Source: Pedobacter sp. KBS0701
GTDB lineage: Bacteria > Bacteroidota > Bacteroidia > Sphingobacteriales > Sphingobacteriaceae
DNA length: 64,000 nt
Direction of reading: 5' to 3'
Assembly (NCBI RefSeq): GCF_005938645.2
Contig: NZ_CP042171.1
Span: forward strand, 5,828,001-5,892,000
A model generated the notes under the pieces. The model was not told the DNA's origin and did no database searches. It saw nothing but the letters and a program-made list of their open reading frames with translations. This document shows, piece after piece, positions 51,896-61,844 of this stretch. The translations under genes were made by a program, and so were the position numbers. Each line of letters starts with the position of its first letter. Positions within the stretch are counted from its first letter, which is position 1.

Positions 51896-53479
51896 TTAAG
51901 GTTGAATATTACGTACACTGCGAATTGGGTTAGTTAATAATCCCCTATTAAATTCTATGGCATAATTAGGGATGGGTACCTGCCAGCTGGCTTGATCTTG
52001 AGCAATAGAATTTAACACATAATATCCGGCGCGGGTATAACTATTACTTTGCGCATCATAATTGTAAGTAGGGTGTTTGATCTTAAAATCTGTACCCAGT
52101 GGATATTTAGAATTCACCGCATACCTCCTCAGGTCGAACCAGCGATGGCCTTCAAAACACAACTCTCGTCTACGTTCATTCCGGATAAACTCAACCAGGG
52201 TCAGATTGGATGCCGGTTGCTGACTGCCTGAATTATTGCTAAAGCGCATCGCCTGCAATTTCTGAATTTCACTCCAGGCTTCACCATCAGCACCAAGGAT
52301 AGCTTGCGCTTCTGCGCGGTTGAGCAGCATTTCTGGCAAACGGAAAGAAAAAATACAAGATACCTGCTCGGGGTCATTATAAGTTCGCCAGGTACGCCAT
52401 TTAGCCGGAAGAAAAGCTTTGCTTTTTGCCGATAGCATAAAAAAGGCATTTAAGCGCAGATCATTAGTACTAAAATTCTGTATCAGATCATCAGAAGCCT
52501 TAAAACCAGAAGCAAGACGGTTGACAGGAGCATAAGATGACAATGAATCATTAAGGAAAACTGCCGGCACAGCATTTGTCCCCATGGTAAATATGGTTTC
52601 TGTAGAGCTGCGGTAAGTAAAATTACTGTTAGCTACATAACGCTTTAAATCAATAATGCTGTAACCCATATTTTCATATCCGTTAGTCACCTGTAATACT
52701 TTATCATATTGTTCGGTAAATAGATATATCCGGCTTTGCAAACATTTAACAGCCGCAATACCTACCCTAATTTTATTAGTGGGATTATAGCCTTGAAGGT
52801 AGTCTGCGGCTTGATTAAGATCTGCCTCAATTTGTTTATAAACGGTTTCGTTATTGTTTCTTTTGAAATAGATATCTTCTACTTTTTCCGAAATCTTCAA
52901 CGGTACACCTTCATCTGTTGAAGCGGTTGCTTTACGGTAAGGAGAACCATAAATATTTTGCAGTAAGAAATAATAATAGGCCCGAAGAAAATAGGCTTCA
53001 CCACGTAAATGCTGCAGGTTTGCATCTGCCTGGTTTTTTGCTGCAATTTCTGAAGCCTGAAAAATTAATGCATTGATGGCACCAATGCGTTTGTAAATTT
53101 TTTTCCACATCACATCAGTCCAGGAGAAGCCCAAAATGTTGACTGTAGGATTTTGTCCCCAGTTGTGAAATCCAGAAAGCATGTAAAGCGGAGTAGCCTG
53201 ATCTCTGTCAGCAGCGCCAAGCACAAATGCTTCACTGTCATCATCCATCACATGGAGCCATGGTGTAGAAAGGTCAGTCTCTGAAGAGATGCTTCCCATG
53301 GTTGCCGGATTATAGATCGATAAACTATATACATTATTCATAAAGGCCTCACCAATCATCACCTTATTCAGGTCGTCGGTGGTTTCCAGGTATTTTTGAT
53401 CTGTAGAATATTCTTCCAAAAACTTGCTGCAGGAGCTCAGCAGCAAAAGGCAAGCTAAAAGGGTTAAAAGATATTTCAT
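51896..53479 (-). CDS. SusD/RagB-family nutrient-binding lipoprotein
   Basis: Surface lipoprotein that forms the lid of the SusC transporter. The 527-residue product has the signal LLTLLACLLLLSSCSKFLEE with lipidated Cys17. TPR-like helices (LRGEAYFLRAYYYFLLQNIY) and the C-terminal SusD signature around PEMLLNRAEAQAILGADG and ELCFEGHRWFDLRRYAV follow. It starts 12 bp after the SusC gene. The substrate is unknown; the locus contains no carbohydrate-active enzyme, which favours a peptide or siderophore-like ligand. Confidence 0.95.
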   Translation of the reverse strand: MKYLLTLLACLLLLSSCSKFLEEYSTDQKYLETTDDLNKVMIGEAFMNNVYSLSIYNPATMGSISSETDLSTPWLHVMDDDSEAFVLGAADRDQATPLYMLSGFHNWGQNPTVNILGFSWTDVMWKKIYKRIGAINALIFQASEIAAKNQADANLQHLRGEAYFLRAYYYFLLQNIYGSPYRKATASTDEGVPLKISEKVEDIYFKRNNNETVYKQIEADLNQAADYLQGYNPTNKIRVGIAAVKCLQSRIYLFTEQYDKVLQVTNGYENMGYSIIDLKRYVANSNFTYRSSTETIFTMGTNAVPAVFLNDSLSSYAPVNRLASGFKASDDLIQNFSTNDLRLNAFFMLSAKSKAFLPAKWRTWRTYNDPEQVSCIFSFRLPEMLLNRAEAQAILGADGEAWSEIQKLQAMRFSNNSGSQQPASNLTLVEFIRNERRRELCFEGHRWFDLRRYAVNSKYPLGTDFKIKHPTYNYDAQSNSYTRAGYYVLNSIAQDQASWQVPIPNYAIEFNRGLLTNPIRSVRNIQP

Positions 53480-53491
53480 AGTTTGTTTTCT

Positions 53492-56400
53492 TTAAAATGA
53501 AACATTAATACTAGCTGAATAGGTTGGTCTAACTGATAGATTGATGTTTGGCGTAGAACCCGATTGAGTTGGATCTTGTCCCTTTAACATTTTATTGCTG
53601 AGGGTGAATAAATTTGTTCCGGTAAGGCTAACAGATGCCGAACTTAATTTTAATTTACGTATTACAGCTTCTGAAAAAGTATATCGGAAAGATGCTGATT
53701 GCAATTTTAAGTAATCTCCGCTAACCAATCTCACATCAGAATTATCGTACATCTCATAAGCACTTCCACCCAGTTGAAGACTGCTTGCCGGATAGTTTTG
53801 CCACCAAGCATTAATCACATTGTTTGAAACCTGTAGTCCTGGAATATTGGTGTAAGCTTCATCACCCGGTCTGCGCCAACGATCTACAAATTCTTTACGC
53901 AGATTCTGTTGCGGATAGGCACTGGTAGTGGCATAACCTGAAGCAATTTTCATCAGTCTGATTTTGTTTCCTAAAGAATAAGAGAGGTTAAACGATAATC
54001 CAAAATTTCTATATCCAAAGTAATTGGATAAGCCACCCTGGATAAAGGGTTCACGACGACCAGATTCACTCATGATCTCGAGGTAAACGTCTTGTCTATC
54101 CATATTTAAATAGCGTTGTTGGTATGCCACCGAACTTTCATTCTCTAAACCATAAAAAATTGGAGAGCCATCAACAGGACTTAAGCCTTTAAATTTGTAA
54201 GAATAAAAGGTATTAATAGGTTTGCCTGCAAGCTGAATATTACCGCTCAGGTAATTGGAATAATCGATATTGTCAATAAGAACGTTATTCCTATTATTGA
54301 TGGCCTGGTTAATAATTTTATTCAACACCTGACCCAATTGTGGATCGAAACGCCAAACAAAACCGCGTTTAGACTTATCCATACCCACATTATTAATGGC
54401 GGTAACGCTTAAAGCTACCTCGACTCCTTTGTTTTCTATTGTTCCGCTATTGATTACGTAAGATTGAACCCCATTGATTTCTGATACTGTTTTATTAAGA
54501 AATGCGTCTTGAGTTCTTTTATAGAAATAACCCACGGATCCAGTTACTTTATTACCAAACAAAGTAAAATCCAAGGCAATATTTGAGGATGAAGTACGCT
54601 CCCATCTTAAATCTGGATTTGGATAATTAGAAATATTCGCAAATTGAGCATTATAGTAAGGATCAGTAGAAGCATTTTGTCTAATTATCATATATGGCGA
54701 CTGCCCTGGAAGCATATTTCCCTGCCATCCCCAGGATGCTTTTAAAGCAAGATCATTTACCCACGAAGCATTTCTGGCAACATCTTCTCTCATGTTCCAC
54801 CTACCGGAGAAGGCATAAATAGGTAGCAATTTATTATTTGAACGTGTTCCAAATAGGTTGGATTGTTCACCACGAATATGAAAATTGAAAATATATTTAT
54901 CACGGTAAGAATACCCCGTTGTACCATACCAGGCAAACTCGTTAGTAAGCTGACGATTGAATGAGCCTAAAGCAGGCTTGGTAGACATCCATTGGTTATA
55001 ATAGCCTGTGTAAGTAGTAGGTACAATATCAAAGTAGCCACCCATTTCAGGGAAATATCCTCTTCTTGTGATGTCAAAGCCGCTGTATTCATTTGATTTT
55101 ATCTCCGTGCCTCCTGAAATGGTAAGGGAATGTCTTTTTTCTAAACCAAATGTGGTTGCATAATTTGCCTGTAAACGGCCTGTATAGTTGTTATTACGAA
55201 CTTCATTTTTTGTCCATTCACCTCCTACCGGAGCTAAATCACTCCTTAAGCTATAGTCAGCCCGAAGCTTACTGATATAGTAAGAATCTTTTGTATAATA
55301 TAGTTGCCTGTCATTATTACTTATGGCATAGGCAAAAGTACCTTCCAGGTTAAACTTCGGAGTGATTTTTAATCTTATTAAGGCCTTTAAATTACTTGCA
55401 AGCAAATCGGTATGATCAGCGCTGTAGTCTTTGTCCCTTAGGATATTGTAATTAAAAATCTGACCAGCTGGGGTGGTAACCGGGTAATAAAAATAGCTAC
55501 CATCCGGATTATAAGCAGGCAATGTCCTGCTGGTGTTATAGGCATAGTTCATAATACCCAGATCAGCTGGTGAATAATTCCTCGAAGAATAGTTACCTGT
55601 AAAGCTTACTTGCGCCAGAAACTGATCATAATCTGCTGTTACATTCACCACTGATGAATACCGCTTATTGTATTCCCCTCTAATAGTTCCATTTTCATTC
55701 AAATAACCTAAAGAAGAATAAAACTTAATACGGTTAGAACCTCCGGATAAGGTTAAGGTATGATTCTGGGAGTAAGAATCTTGAGTAATCAAACCTAACC
55801 AATCTGTATTGATATTGGCATAATAATCGCTCTGGCGTTTAAATTCGTTATAATTGATGGTTCCTTTATAATATTGTTGAAGGGCATCTTCATAGCCTGA
55901 AAACTGGGTTACATTGTTGTATTGCATTCTTCTTTCTACCATTTCCTTTGAAACATCCATTCGTTCCTCAGAATTCATCATGTTCATGTTCTGGTCTGAA
56001 TAACGTGGGCGTCTGTTGAATGTAGTATTAGCTGAATAAGAAATAGTCGGTTTACCAGGCTTGCCTTTTTTTGTGGTAATTACAATTACGCCATTACCTG
56101 CTTTGGCGCCATATAAAGCTGTGGCAGAAGCATCTTTAAGTACATCAATCTGATCAATGTCTTCAGGGTTTAATCCTGCAATGGCATTTCCGAGTAAATT
56201 CACAAAATCCAGGTCATTAATTGATTTTGGATCAATATTTACAGGGTCTTGAAGTACAATTCCGTCTAGTACCCAAAGTGGTTCGCGGTTACCTAAAATA
56301 GTGGATGTTCCACGGATTCTAAGCTTAGGTGCTGCGCCTACCTGTCCTGAATTCTGCATAAAAACAAGTCCGGGTATTCTGCCCTCCAATAATTTATCAA

Positions 56401-57163
56401 TGGTATTTACACCGGGTGTAAGAAGTTCTTCCATCTTTTTGCTGGTAATGGCACTGGTTAGCTGCCGGCTATCAATTTGCTGATAACCTGTATTTACCAT
56501 AATATCTTCCAGATCAGATGAAGTCATTTTAAGTGAGACTACCCGCGCCCGTACCGCAGAAATCTCAATAGGGGAGAAGCCTAAATGCCTGATTTCGAGC
56601 ATTTCATTGGCGTATTGGCCCGGTATTACAAATTTTCCGTTCTGATCAGTCTTAGTATAGAAACTGGTCCCTTTCACCTTTATCGAGGCCCCTTCCATGG
56701 GTTTGCCATTCTCATTAACCACGGTTCCGTTTACCGGACCTGTAAGTTCCTTAAATGTATTGTTAGCCTGACTAACTTTTTTTTCTGTAATGATGATAAT
56801 CCGGTCTTTAATTTCAAAATCAAGCGCCTGACCCGAAAGCAGCTTTTTCAAGGCACTGTTTAGTGGTTCTTTAACGAGTTTTATGGTAACCGGTTTTGCT
56901 TTTTTTAAAATGAGATCGTTATAGGTAAAGTCATACTTGGTTTGTTTGCTTATTTCTGCTGTTGCACGTATAATAGAGGCATCTTTAAGATCAAGCGTTA
57001 CGGTTTGTGCATGTGCCTGGTTTGATAATGCAATAGCGAACACGAAAAATAAAATGATGATCCATTGAAAAGAAAACGGCGAATGGGTCTTGACGATACT
57101 GCCATCCATTTCATTACCGGGCATGCGCCGGCTATGCTCCTTACGAAAAAGGAAGTCGTTCAT
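53492..57163 (-). CDS. SusC/RagA TonB-dependent transporter with STN domain
   Basis: Outer-membrane active transporter. The 1223-residue product has a long N-terminal tail, a signal segment (about 33-52, ending NQAHAQ) and an STN secretin/TonB signalling domain (about 54-125, TVTLDLKDASIIRATAEISK). A carboxypeptidase-like domain (about 138-213), a plug (about 224-365, PLWVLDGIVLQDPVN, DQIDVLKDASATALYGAK) and a barrel ending in SINVSF follow. The STN domain allows signalling to the FecR encoded upstream, so ligand binding should activate FecI and the operon. Confidence 0.96.
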   Translation of the reverse strand: MNDFLFRKEHSRRMPGNEMDGSIVKTHSPFSFQWIIILFFVFAIALSNQAHAQTVTLDLKDASIIRATAEISKQTKYDFTYNDLILKKAKPVTIKLVKEPLNSALKKLLSGQALDFEIKDRIIIITEKKVSQANNTFKELTGPVNGTVVNENGKPMEGASIKVKGTSFYTKTDQNGKFVIPGQYANEMLEIRHLGFSPIEISAVRARVVSLKMTSSDLEDIMVNTGYQQIDSRQLTSAITSKKMEELLTPGVNTIDKLLEGRIPGLVFMQNSGQVGAAPKLRIRGTSTILGNREPLWVLDGIVLQDPVNIDPKSINDLDFVNLLGNAIAGLNPEDIDQIDVLKDASATALYGAKAGNGVIVITTKKGKPGKPTISYSANTTFNRRPRYSDQNMNMMNSEERMDVSKEMVERRMQYNNVTQFSGYEDALQQYYKGTINYNEFKRQSDYYANINTDWLGLITQDSYSQNHTLTLSGGSNRIKFYSSLGYLNENGTIRGEYNKRYSSVVNVTADYDQFLAQVSFTGNYSSRNYSPADLGIMNYAYNTSRTLPAYNPDGSYFYYPVTTPAGQIFNYNILRDKDYSADHTDLLASNLKALIRLKITPKFNLEGTFAYAISNNDRQLYYTKDSYYISKLRADYSLRSDLAPVGGEWTKNEVRNNNYTGRLQANYATTFGLEKRHSLTISGGTEIKSNEYSGFDITRRGYFPEMGGYFDIVPTTYTGYYNQWMSTKPALGSFNRQLTNEFAWYGTTGYSYRDKYIFNFHIRGEQSNLFGTRSNNKLLPIYAFSGRWNMREDVARNASWVNDLALKASWGWQGNMLPGQSPYMIIRQNASTDPYYNAQFANISNYPNPDLRWERTSSSNIALDFTLFGNKVTGSVGYFYKRTQDAFLNKTVSEINGVQSYVINSGTIENKGVEVALSVTAINNVGMDKSKRGFVWRFDPQLGQVLNKIINQAINNRNNVLIDNIDYSNYLSGNIQLAGKPINTFYSYKFKGLSPVDGSPIFYGLENESSVAYQQRYLNMDRQDVYLEIMSESGRREPFIQGGLSNYFGYRNFGLSFNLSYSLGNKIRLMKIASGYATTSAYPQQNLRKEFVDRWRRPGDEAYTNIPGLQVSNNVINAWWQNYPASSLQLGGSAYEMYDNSDVRLVSGDYLKLQSASFRYTFSEAVIRKLKLSSASVSLTGTNLFTLSNKMLKGQDPTQSGSTPNINLSVRPTYSASINVSF

Positions 57164-57269
57164 AATCTGATTAGTTTGTTGGTTATGGTTTGTTGATTGG
57201 TTTTAGGTTTTAAGGCTGTTGGGATGGATTAGTTTTCTCCTTACCCTTGGTCAGCCTGTTGAGTATAAG

Positions 57270-58421
57270 TTATCTCATCAGTTTCATCCTCCTTCCTTGG
57301 ACATCAAATTTTAGATTAGTGATTTTTTCAAGTGCAGTAAGTACGGCAGATAATGGCCTGTTCCGCTGTATAGAGGCGTGAATCTGGATATCGTCAGGTA
57401 TACCACTGTAATCTATATCCAGGTTGTACCAACGCTCTATCTGGCGAAGTACCTCTGTAAGCGGAGTAGCTTTAAAAATAAATTCTCCATCTTTCCAGGC
57501 CGTGTAAAAACTTGCATCAACGGGTGTAATCTGGAAAGCATTTTGGTTCAATACTGATTGTTCTCCAGGATTCAAAAACGCTGCTTTTGAAATATAAGCA
57601 CCGTTGAGTTGCACGCGACCATGGACAAGTGTGGTAACCGTTACTCCTTCATTTTGATAGGCATTAACATTAAAGGCTGTTCCCAAAACTTTTATTTCCT
57701 GCACTTGGGTACTCACAATGAAAGGTTTTTGAGCATTATGGGCAACTTCGAAGTAGGCCTCGCCCATAACAAAAACTCTTCTTTCTTTTCCTGCAAATGC
57801 ACTTGGATAAGATATCGACGAGGCAGCATTCAGCCATACTTTGGTACCATCAGCTAAAGTGATTCTGTATTGCCCGCCTTTTGGAGTAGATAAAGTAAAA
57901 TTCTGAATTTGATCTTCTTTTTCAAGCAATGCGCCATCTTTGTAGCGGATCGTATTTTCATCAGCAATAATCTCCTGTTTACTGCCCTCTAACTGATAGA
58001 TTTTACCATTGGCTGCCTGTAACGTTGCCCGATGAGTACCCGGAAGTATGTCGTGTGCAATATCTTTTCGAAGAGCATCTTTATGATCAATGGATCTGTA
58101 GATAAAAAATGTGGTGCATAAAAAAATCAGGACGGCGGCTGCGGTTGCTATATATTGTAGAGAAGAAAACAATTTCCGCTGCTTAGGCTGAACTTTTTCT
58201 ATTGCCTGAGCTATTTCATTCCATGCTAGATCGCCAATGGCTTTAGATTTTGGGTGAGCTGAGTGAAATGTTGAATCAAAATAGCCATTAATTACCTCGT
58301 CAAGCTGTGACTGGTGCTCATCATCCTGAAGGTGTTGATTAAGTTCTGCCAATTCATCCTTTGTGATGGCATTATTTAGGTACTGATCAAATAAAAACTT
58401 AATTCTGTTTGGTTTGCTCAT
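57270..58421 (-). CDS. FecR-type transmembrane anti-sigma factor
   Basis: Inner-membrane regulator linking SusC to the sigma factor. The 383-residue product has a cytoplasmic N-terminus with an acidic helical domain (about 1-80) and one membrane helix (about 84-106, LQYIATAAAVLIFLCTTFFI). The periplasmic FecR domain (about 180-285) includes LSTPKGGQYRITLADGTKVW and GEAYFEVAHNAQKPFIVSTQ. A C-terminal DUF4974 (about 310-383, TPLTEVLRQIERWYNLDIDY) ends it. It lies 106 bp before susC and 73 bp after the sigma gene. Confidence 0.96.
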   Translation of the reverse strand: MSKPNRIKFLFDQYLNNAITKDELAELNQHLQDDEHQSQLDEVINGYFDSTFHSAHPKSKAIGDLAWNEIAQAIEKVQPKQRKLFSSLQYIATAAAVLIFLCTTFFIYRSIDHKDALRKDIAHDILPGTHRATLQAANGKIYQLEGSKQEIIADENTIRYKDGALLEKEDQIQNFTLSTPKGGQYRITLADGTKVWLNAASSISYPSAFAGKERRVFVMGEAYFEVAHNAQKPFIVSTQVQEIKVLGTAFNVNAYQNEGVTVTTLVHGRVQLNGAYISKAAFLNPGEQSVLNQNAFQITPVDASFYTAWKDGEFIFKATPLTEVLRQIERWYNLDIDYSGIPDDIQIHASIQRNRPLSAVLTALEKITNLKFDVQGRRMKLMR

Positions 58422-58494
58422 GGTAAACTAGAGAAAAATCATCCCTTTTAAATAGAATACACATGAAAAAGAAAAAATAGCACCTCTAATTGAA

Positions 58495-59085
58495 TTATTT
58501 TTTTAATATGGTGGGTAGCAGGAGAATAAATAGCTCAAACGACCTCGATTTTAGTATTGCCTTTAATTGTTTGTTGGCTTTTTGAATGTGATGATTAATA
58601 GCAGAAAGACTGATATTCAGTTTTTCACTAATTTCCTGATAACTGAGTCCTTCCAGTTTATGTAAAGTGTATACTTCACGTTGCCTGTCTGTTAGCTGAT
58701 CCATGGCCTGATCTAGAATGACCTTTGCTTGTTCTGCCTCATCATCCTCTTCCATAGGATGATAAACCTCTTCCTGGCCAACTTCATGGCGCATAATCTG
58801 ATCATAAACGTTTTTTCGAATCGCATTTTTTGACAGATTTGTAGCAATCTTATACAGAAATGCAACAAAACTTAGTTCGGTATCAATCATTTCGCGGTTG
58901 ATCCAGATCTTTAAAAATACATCTTGTAAGATATCCTGGGCTAAGTCTTCTGATTTTAACAGATAAATCAATTTACTGGCGAGTCTACCCGAATATAACT
59001 GATATAACTGTTTAAAGGCGACCTTATCCCCGCGCTTTAATCCAATTAATAATTCCTTTTCGGCAGTAATGGGTATAGACTTCAC
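58495..59085 (-). CDS. FecI-like ECF sigma factor (Bacteroides expansion family)
   Basis: Sigma-70 family ECF factor expected to transcribe the SusCD locus when released by FecR. The 196-residue product has region 2 (LKRGDKVAFKQLYQLYSGRL, LAQDILQDVFLKIWINR) and region 4 (MDQLTDRQREVYTLHKLEGL, SYQEISEKLNISLSAINHHI). It is the first gene of the FecI-FecR-SusC-SusD-lipoprotein-TlpA-thioredoxin series, all on the minus strand. Length is normal. Confidence 0.95.
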   Translation of the reverse strand: MKSIPITAEKELLIGLKRGDKVAFKQLYQLYSGRLASKLIYLLKSEDLAQDILQDVFLKIWINREMIDTELSFVAFLYKIATNLSKNAIRKNVYDQIMRHEVGQEEVYHPMEEDDEAEQAKVILDQAMDQLTDRQREVYTLHKLEGLSYQEISEKLNISLSAINHHIQKANKQLKAILKSRSFELFILLLPTILKK

Positions 59086-59419
59086 TTATCCATCGTCGTT
59101 TAGTTATACTAATTTATATAAAAACTGAGTTGTAACAGCATTTTTTTGAATAAAGTAATCTCTAATCTTCCAAATCATTAACATTTATTTAGATTTCTGA
59201 TTTGGATCCCAGTTAATTCTATCAATACTAAGAAAAATATTATCATTTAGGCTTTTTATTGTTAGCTAAATTACCTTGATACTTAACATGGCATAAGTTT
59301 TTATTGCTTAGAATTTCATCAGGCGGGATGTAAATGGGGCATCACCTTTAAATCATATTGACAAACAAAGCAGTTGTATGTATTATATGTATTACTTTAT
59401 TGTAATTAATAAATGTTTA

Positions 59420-59448
59420 TTGTGTAATTTTCAAAGATATTTATTTTG
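59420..59448 (+). promoter_or_regulatory. Candidate promoter of the biosynthetic operon
   Basis: TTG at 59420-59422 and TATTTTG at 59442-59448 with 19 bases between; the -7 element is one base shorter than TAnnTTTG. Predicted start near 59455, about 26 bases before the 32-codon frame. Confidence 0.45.
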
Positions 59449-59480
59449 TCTATTTTTTATTAAAAATAAAATCAGTATCT

Positions 59481-59579
59481 ATGTATAAACCAAATACATC
59501 TCAATCGCCTCAAACTTTAAAAACGCTAATCAAAATGCAACACGCTCTTACATCAGTTATTCCGATTATTATCTCTTAA
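59481..59579 (+). CDS. Possible small peptide gene (32 residues) ahead of the biosynthetic operon
   Basis: An ATG-started frame of 32 codons, opening MYKPNTSQSPQTLKTLIKMQ and ending in a short hydrophobic VIPIIIS tail. It has a polar first half rich in Ser/Thr/Pro/Gln and sits about 26 nt after the candidate promoter and 196 bp before the first enzyme gene. It has no recognised family. Because the operon has an ATP-grasp ligase and an oxidase-like protein, a precursor peptide is conceivable, but a chance frame in AT-rich DNA is equally possible. Confidence 0.3.
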   Translation: MYKPNTSQSPQTLKTLIKMQHALTSVIPIIIS

Positions 59580-59775
59580 TTTTAATATTTAGCTGTATTT
59601 ATTTGTTTATCAATTATTTGAAGTGTTTTGCTTTTCGATATTATTGATTAGATCTGATAATTTGATGTAGTAATAACAAGCTAATTTCTCGTTTAGTCTT
59701 AAATGTTTAAAACAAAATAAGAATATTTTTATCTGTATTAACTTACATTTTTAATAAACCTTAAACCAAACAATT

Positions 59776-60606
59776 GTGAAAAATTTATTGTCAATTATTA
59801 TTCCTGTGCTCGAAGGGATGGAAGAATCTCCATTGAAGCACCAACTCCTGGCCTATTTCCCTCAACAGGCTGAACATTTTACAACAATTGAAGAAAGTTT
59901 TGTGAAACTTACAGCAATTCTGCATGATAGGGATCACCTTAAACCTTTTTTTCATAGCTGGAGCCAAACCAACAATAGTGCGGTTACTGTTGCCGGATTG
60001 AGTAACCGCATGACCATGTTGATCCATAAAAACATACCTGTACCAGATGAAGCGCAGCTTTTCAGATCGGTAGCAAGTCTGAACAGGATTGTTGATGAAG
60101 ACCTGGCTGTTGTTGGTAAAGTATTACATTCTGATTTGTTCTACACCATGGCCACAAATACCTGCGGCGATGATGGATGGTTGTTGAGGCAATACCTTGA
60201 TCCAAGTGCCCGTGCATTTAAATATTGGAAAGACCAGAACTCATTGCGTAATAAAGATTTATTGGTCGGCCTTTTAACTACACTGGTACATGAAATTTAT
60301 ACTCATGGAGAAGTGGAATTTATATTACCGAAGTTTACACGTTGGCTGGAAGATGATTTTGGCTTTGATAAAGATACCCTAAAACATACTTTAGCCTGGA
60401 TAACCGTACACTGTGGACCAACTGAGAAAAACCATTTCTTTTATGCTGTTAACGCCATCAATTATTATCTTAAAGCAATGGATGTAAATTTGGCTGATTA
60501 TGACTTACGCGAAATCGTTGCCGATTATTTGAGTAAAAAAGCGGCAGTTATGGAAACCATTAGCGCTAGTCTGGAACCTGTGATGTCTGAAGAAGAAATG
60601 GTATAA
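59776..60606 (+). CDS. Haem-oxygenase-like fold protein, possible non-haem di-iron oxidase
   Basis: 276 residues from a GTG start; all-helical, without signal or membrane segment. Potential metal ligands fall in the order expected for haem-oxygenase-like di-iron oxidases: Glu108 or Asp109 with His118 (DEDLAVVGKVLHSD), Glu173/His177 (VHEIYTHGEVEF) and His212, Glu217 and His220 (VHCGPTEKNHFF). The His-x4-Glu-x2-His differs from the usual His-x3-Asp-x2-His. Family members desaturate, cleave or N-oxygenate amino acids or fatty acids. Assignment by fold and motif layout is tentative. It is the first enzyme gene of the operon, 3 bp before the ATP-grasp gene. Confidence 0.5.
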   Translation: MKNLLSIIIPVLEGMEESPLKHQLLAYFPQQAEHFTTIEESFVKLTAILHDRDHLKPFFHSWSQTNNSAVTVAGLSNRMTMLIHKNIPVPDEAQLFRSVASLNRIVDEDLAVVGKVLHSDLFYTMATNTCGDDGWLLRQYLDPSARAFKYWKDQNSLRNKDLLVGLLTTLVHEIYTHGEVEFILPKFTRWLEDDFGFDKDTLKHTLAWITVHCGPTEKNHFFYAVNAINYYLKAMDVNLADYDLREIVADYLSKKAAVMETISASLEPVMSEEEMV

Positions 60607-60609
60607 ATT

Positions 60610-61842
60610 ATGACAGGCGAGCTTGTAGAAGAACACACGATCTGTAGCAGGGAAACACTGACTGAATTACTGATGAAACACCTGGGCGAAATACCCTGTA
60701 ATGGTGCCGATTCATTTTCTCCGGTCCCCGTTGCTGTAAACCGTAACGAAATTGTACGGATGGAGAAACTGTGCCAGGTTTTGAACAAAGCATTAACCAG
60801 CGTTGTAAATGCTTATTTTTCCGATGAACGGATACGTGCCATTTATAACTTTGATGAGCGCTTGAACGATATTTTAAACATTGCAAATGCACAGCCTTAT
60901 GAAGTAGGCATGTACCGCCCCGATTTTTTACAGGCAGAAGATAGCAGCATTAAAATATGCGAAATAGGAGCAAGGTACCCCATAAACGGGTGGATGTTGA
61001 GTTATTACCTTAACTTGATTTCTGAAGACAGCAGCTTGCCTTTACTGGAGGCTGTTCCTCATCAGCGTGACTTTATTAATACCATTTTTGACCGTTTCAA
61101 CAGTAATGAATCTATCGTGTTGGTGCATGAGAGAGAAAAGGGTACAGAGGTATTTTACCTGTTAAATGAATTCAGTAAACAGGGCTTGAATTATGTTTCT
61201 GCAAGCCCTGCTCAGCTAAGCTGTCAAAATGGTGAATTGATGTTGCAAGACAAAGCCGTTAACCAGTTTATATTGGAAATGGACCGGGAAGAACTGCGCA
61301 ATTTTGATCCTGAAGTATTGAGGTTGATCATCACCAGGGGAAATTATTTTAACGATGTGCGTACACTAATCTTGGTACATGATAAGCGTATACTTGCTGT
61401 TCTGTATAATGAAGAGATTATGAGGGATCACCTTTCTGAAGAAGAATACCTCTTTTTACGCTCCTTTTTAATACCTACTTATGCCCTACATACCCCCGAA
61501 AAAAGGATAGAAGTAAGCAATTCTTCATTAAACTGGGTATTAAAGCGGAATAGTGGTGGGCGTGGCATTGATATGTATGTAAAAAGTGAATGTGAAACCA
61601 TTGTTTGGTCTGATATTATAGCTAAACAATGGCCAGAATACATGATACAACAATATGTACCCCAACGCTGGTTTAAATACAGCAATGGTCCGGAGAAAAG
61701 CCTGATCAATTTAGTAGGGATGTTGCTGTGTTACAATAACCAGTCTTTTGGGCCTGGCTTATTCCGTGGTTCAGCAGAAAGTGTGGTTAATGTCCACCAG
61801 GGCAGGGGAGTCATTTTTCCCGCAATGATGTCAGTATCATAA
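60610..61842 (+). CDS. ATP-grasp-type ligase
   Basis: 410 residues, soluble. The N-terminal and middle region has RPDF (103-106) and EIGARYPINGW (118-128). The stretch NYFNDVRTLILVHDKRILAV (245-264) is followed by the ATP-binding LNWVLKRNSGGRGIDMYV (307-324, Lys312 and a glycine loop). MIQQYVP (345-351) is the hinge strand, and GPGLFRGSAESVVNVHQGRG (381-400) has the Mg-binding Asn near the end. The pattern is that of an ATP-grasp carboxylate-amine ligase with an unusual N-terminal half. The substrate is unknown. It is flanked at 3 bp and 2 bp by operon partners. Confidence 0.7.
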   Translation: MTGELVEEHTICSRETLTELLMKHLGEIPCNGADSFSPVPVAVNRNEIVRMEKLCQVLNKALTSVVNAYFSDERIRAIYNFDERLNDILNIANAQPYEVGMYRPDFLQAEDSSIKICEIGARYPINGWMLSYYLNLISEDSSLPLLEAVPHQRDFINTIFDRFNSNESIVLVHEREKGTEVFYLLNEFSKQGLNYVSASPAQLSCQNGELMLQDKAVNQFILEMDREELRNFDPEVLRLIITRGNYFNDVRTLILVHDKRILAVLYNEEIMRDHLSEEEYLFLRSFLIPTYALHTPEKRIEVSNSSLNWVLKRNSGGRGIDMYVKSECETIVWSDIIAKQWPEYMIQQYVPQRWFKYSNGPEKSLINLVGMLLCYNNQSFGPGLFRGSAESVVNVHQGRGVIFPAMMSVS

Positions 61843-61844
61843 AC

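Larger units (their letters stand above)
59086..59775. other. 690-bp AT-rich divergent spacer before the biosynthetic operon
   Basis: Separates the FecI locus from the plus-strand four-gene operon. It contains a candidate promoter at 59420-59448 and a 32-codon frame at 59481-59579, and otherwise only AT-rich sequence. The remaining 196 bp to the first large gene have no clear hairpin or second promoter. Confidence 0.6.
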
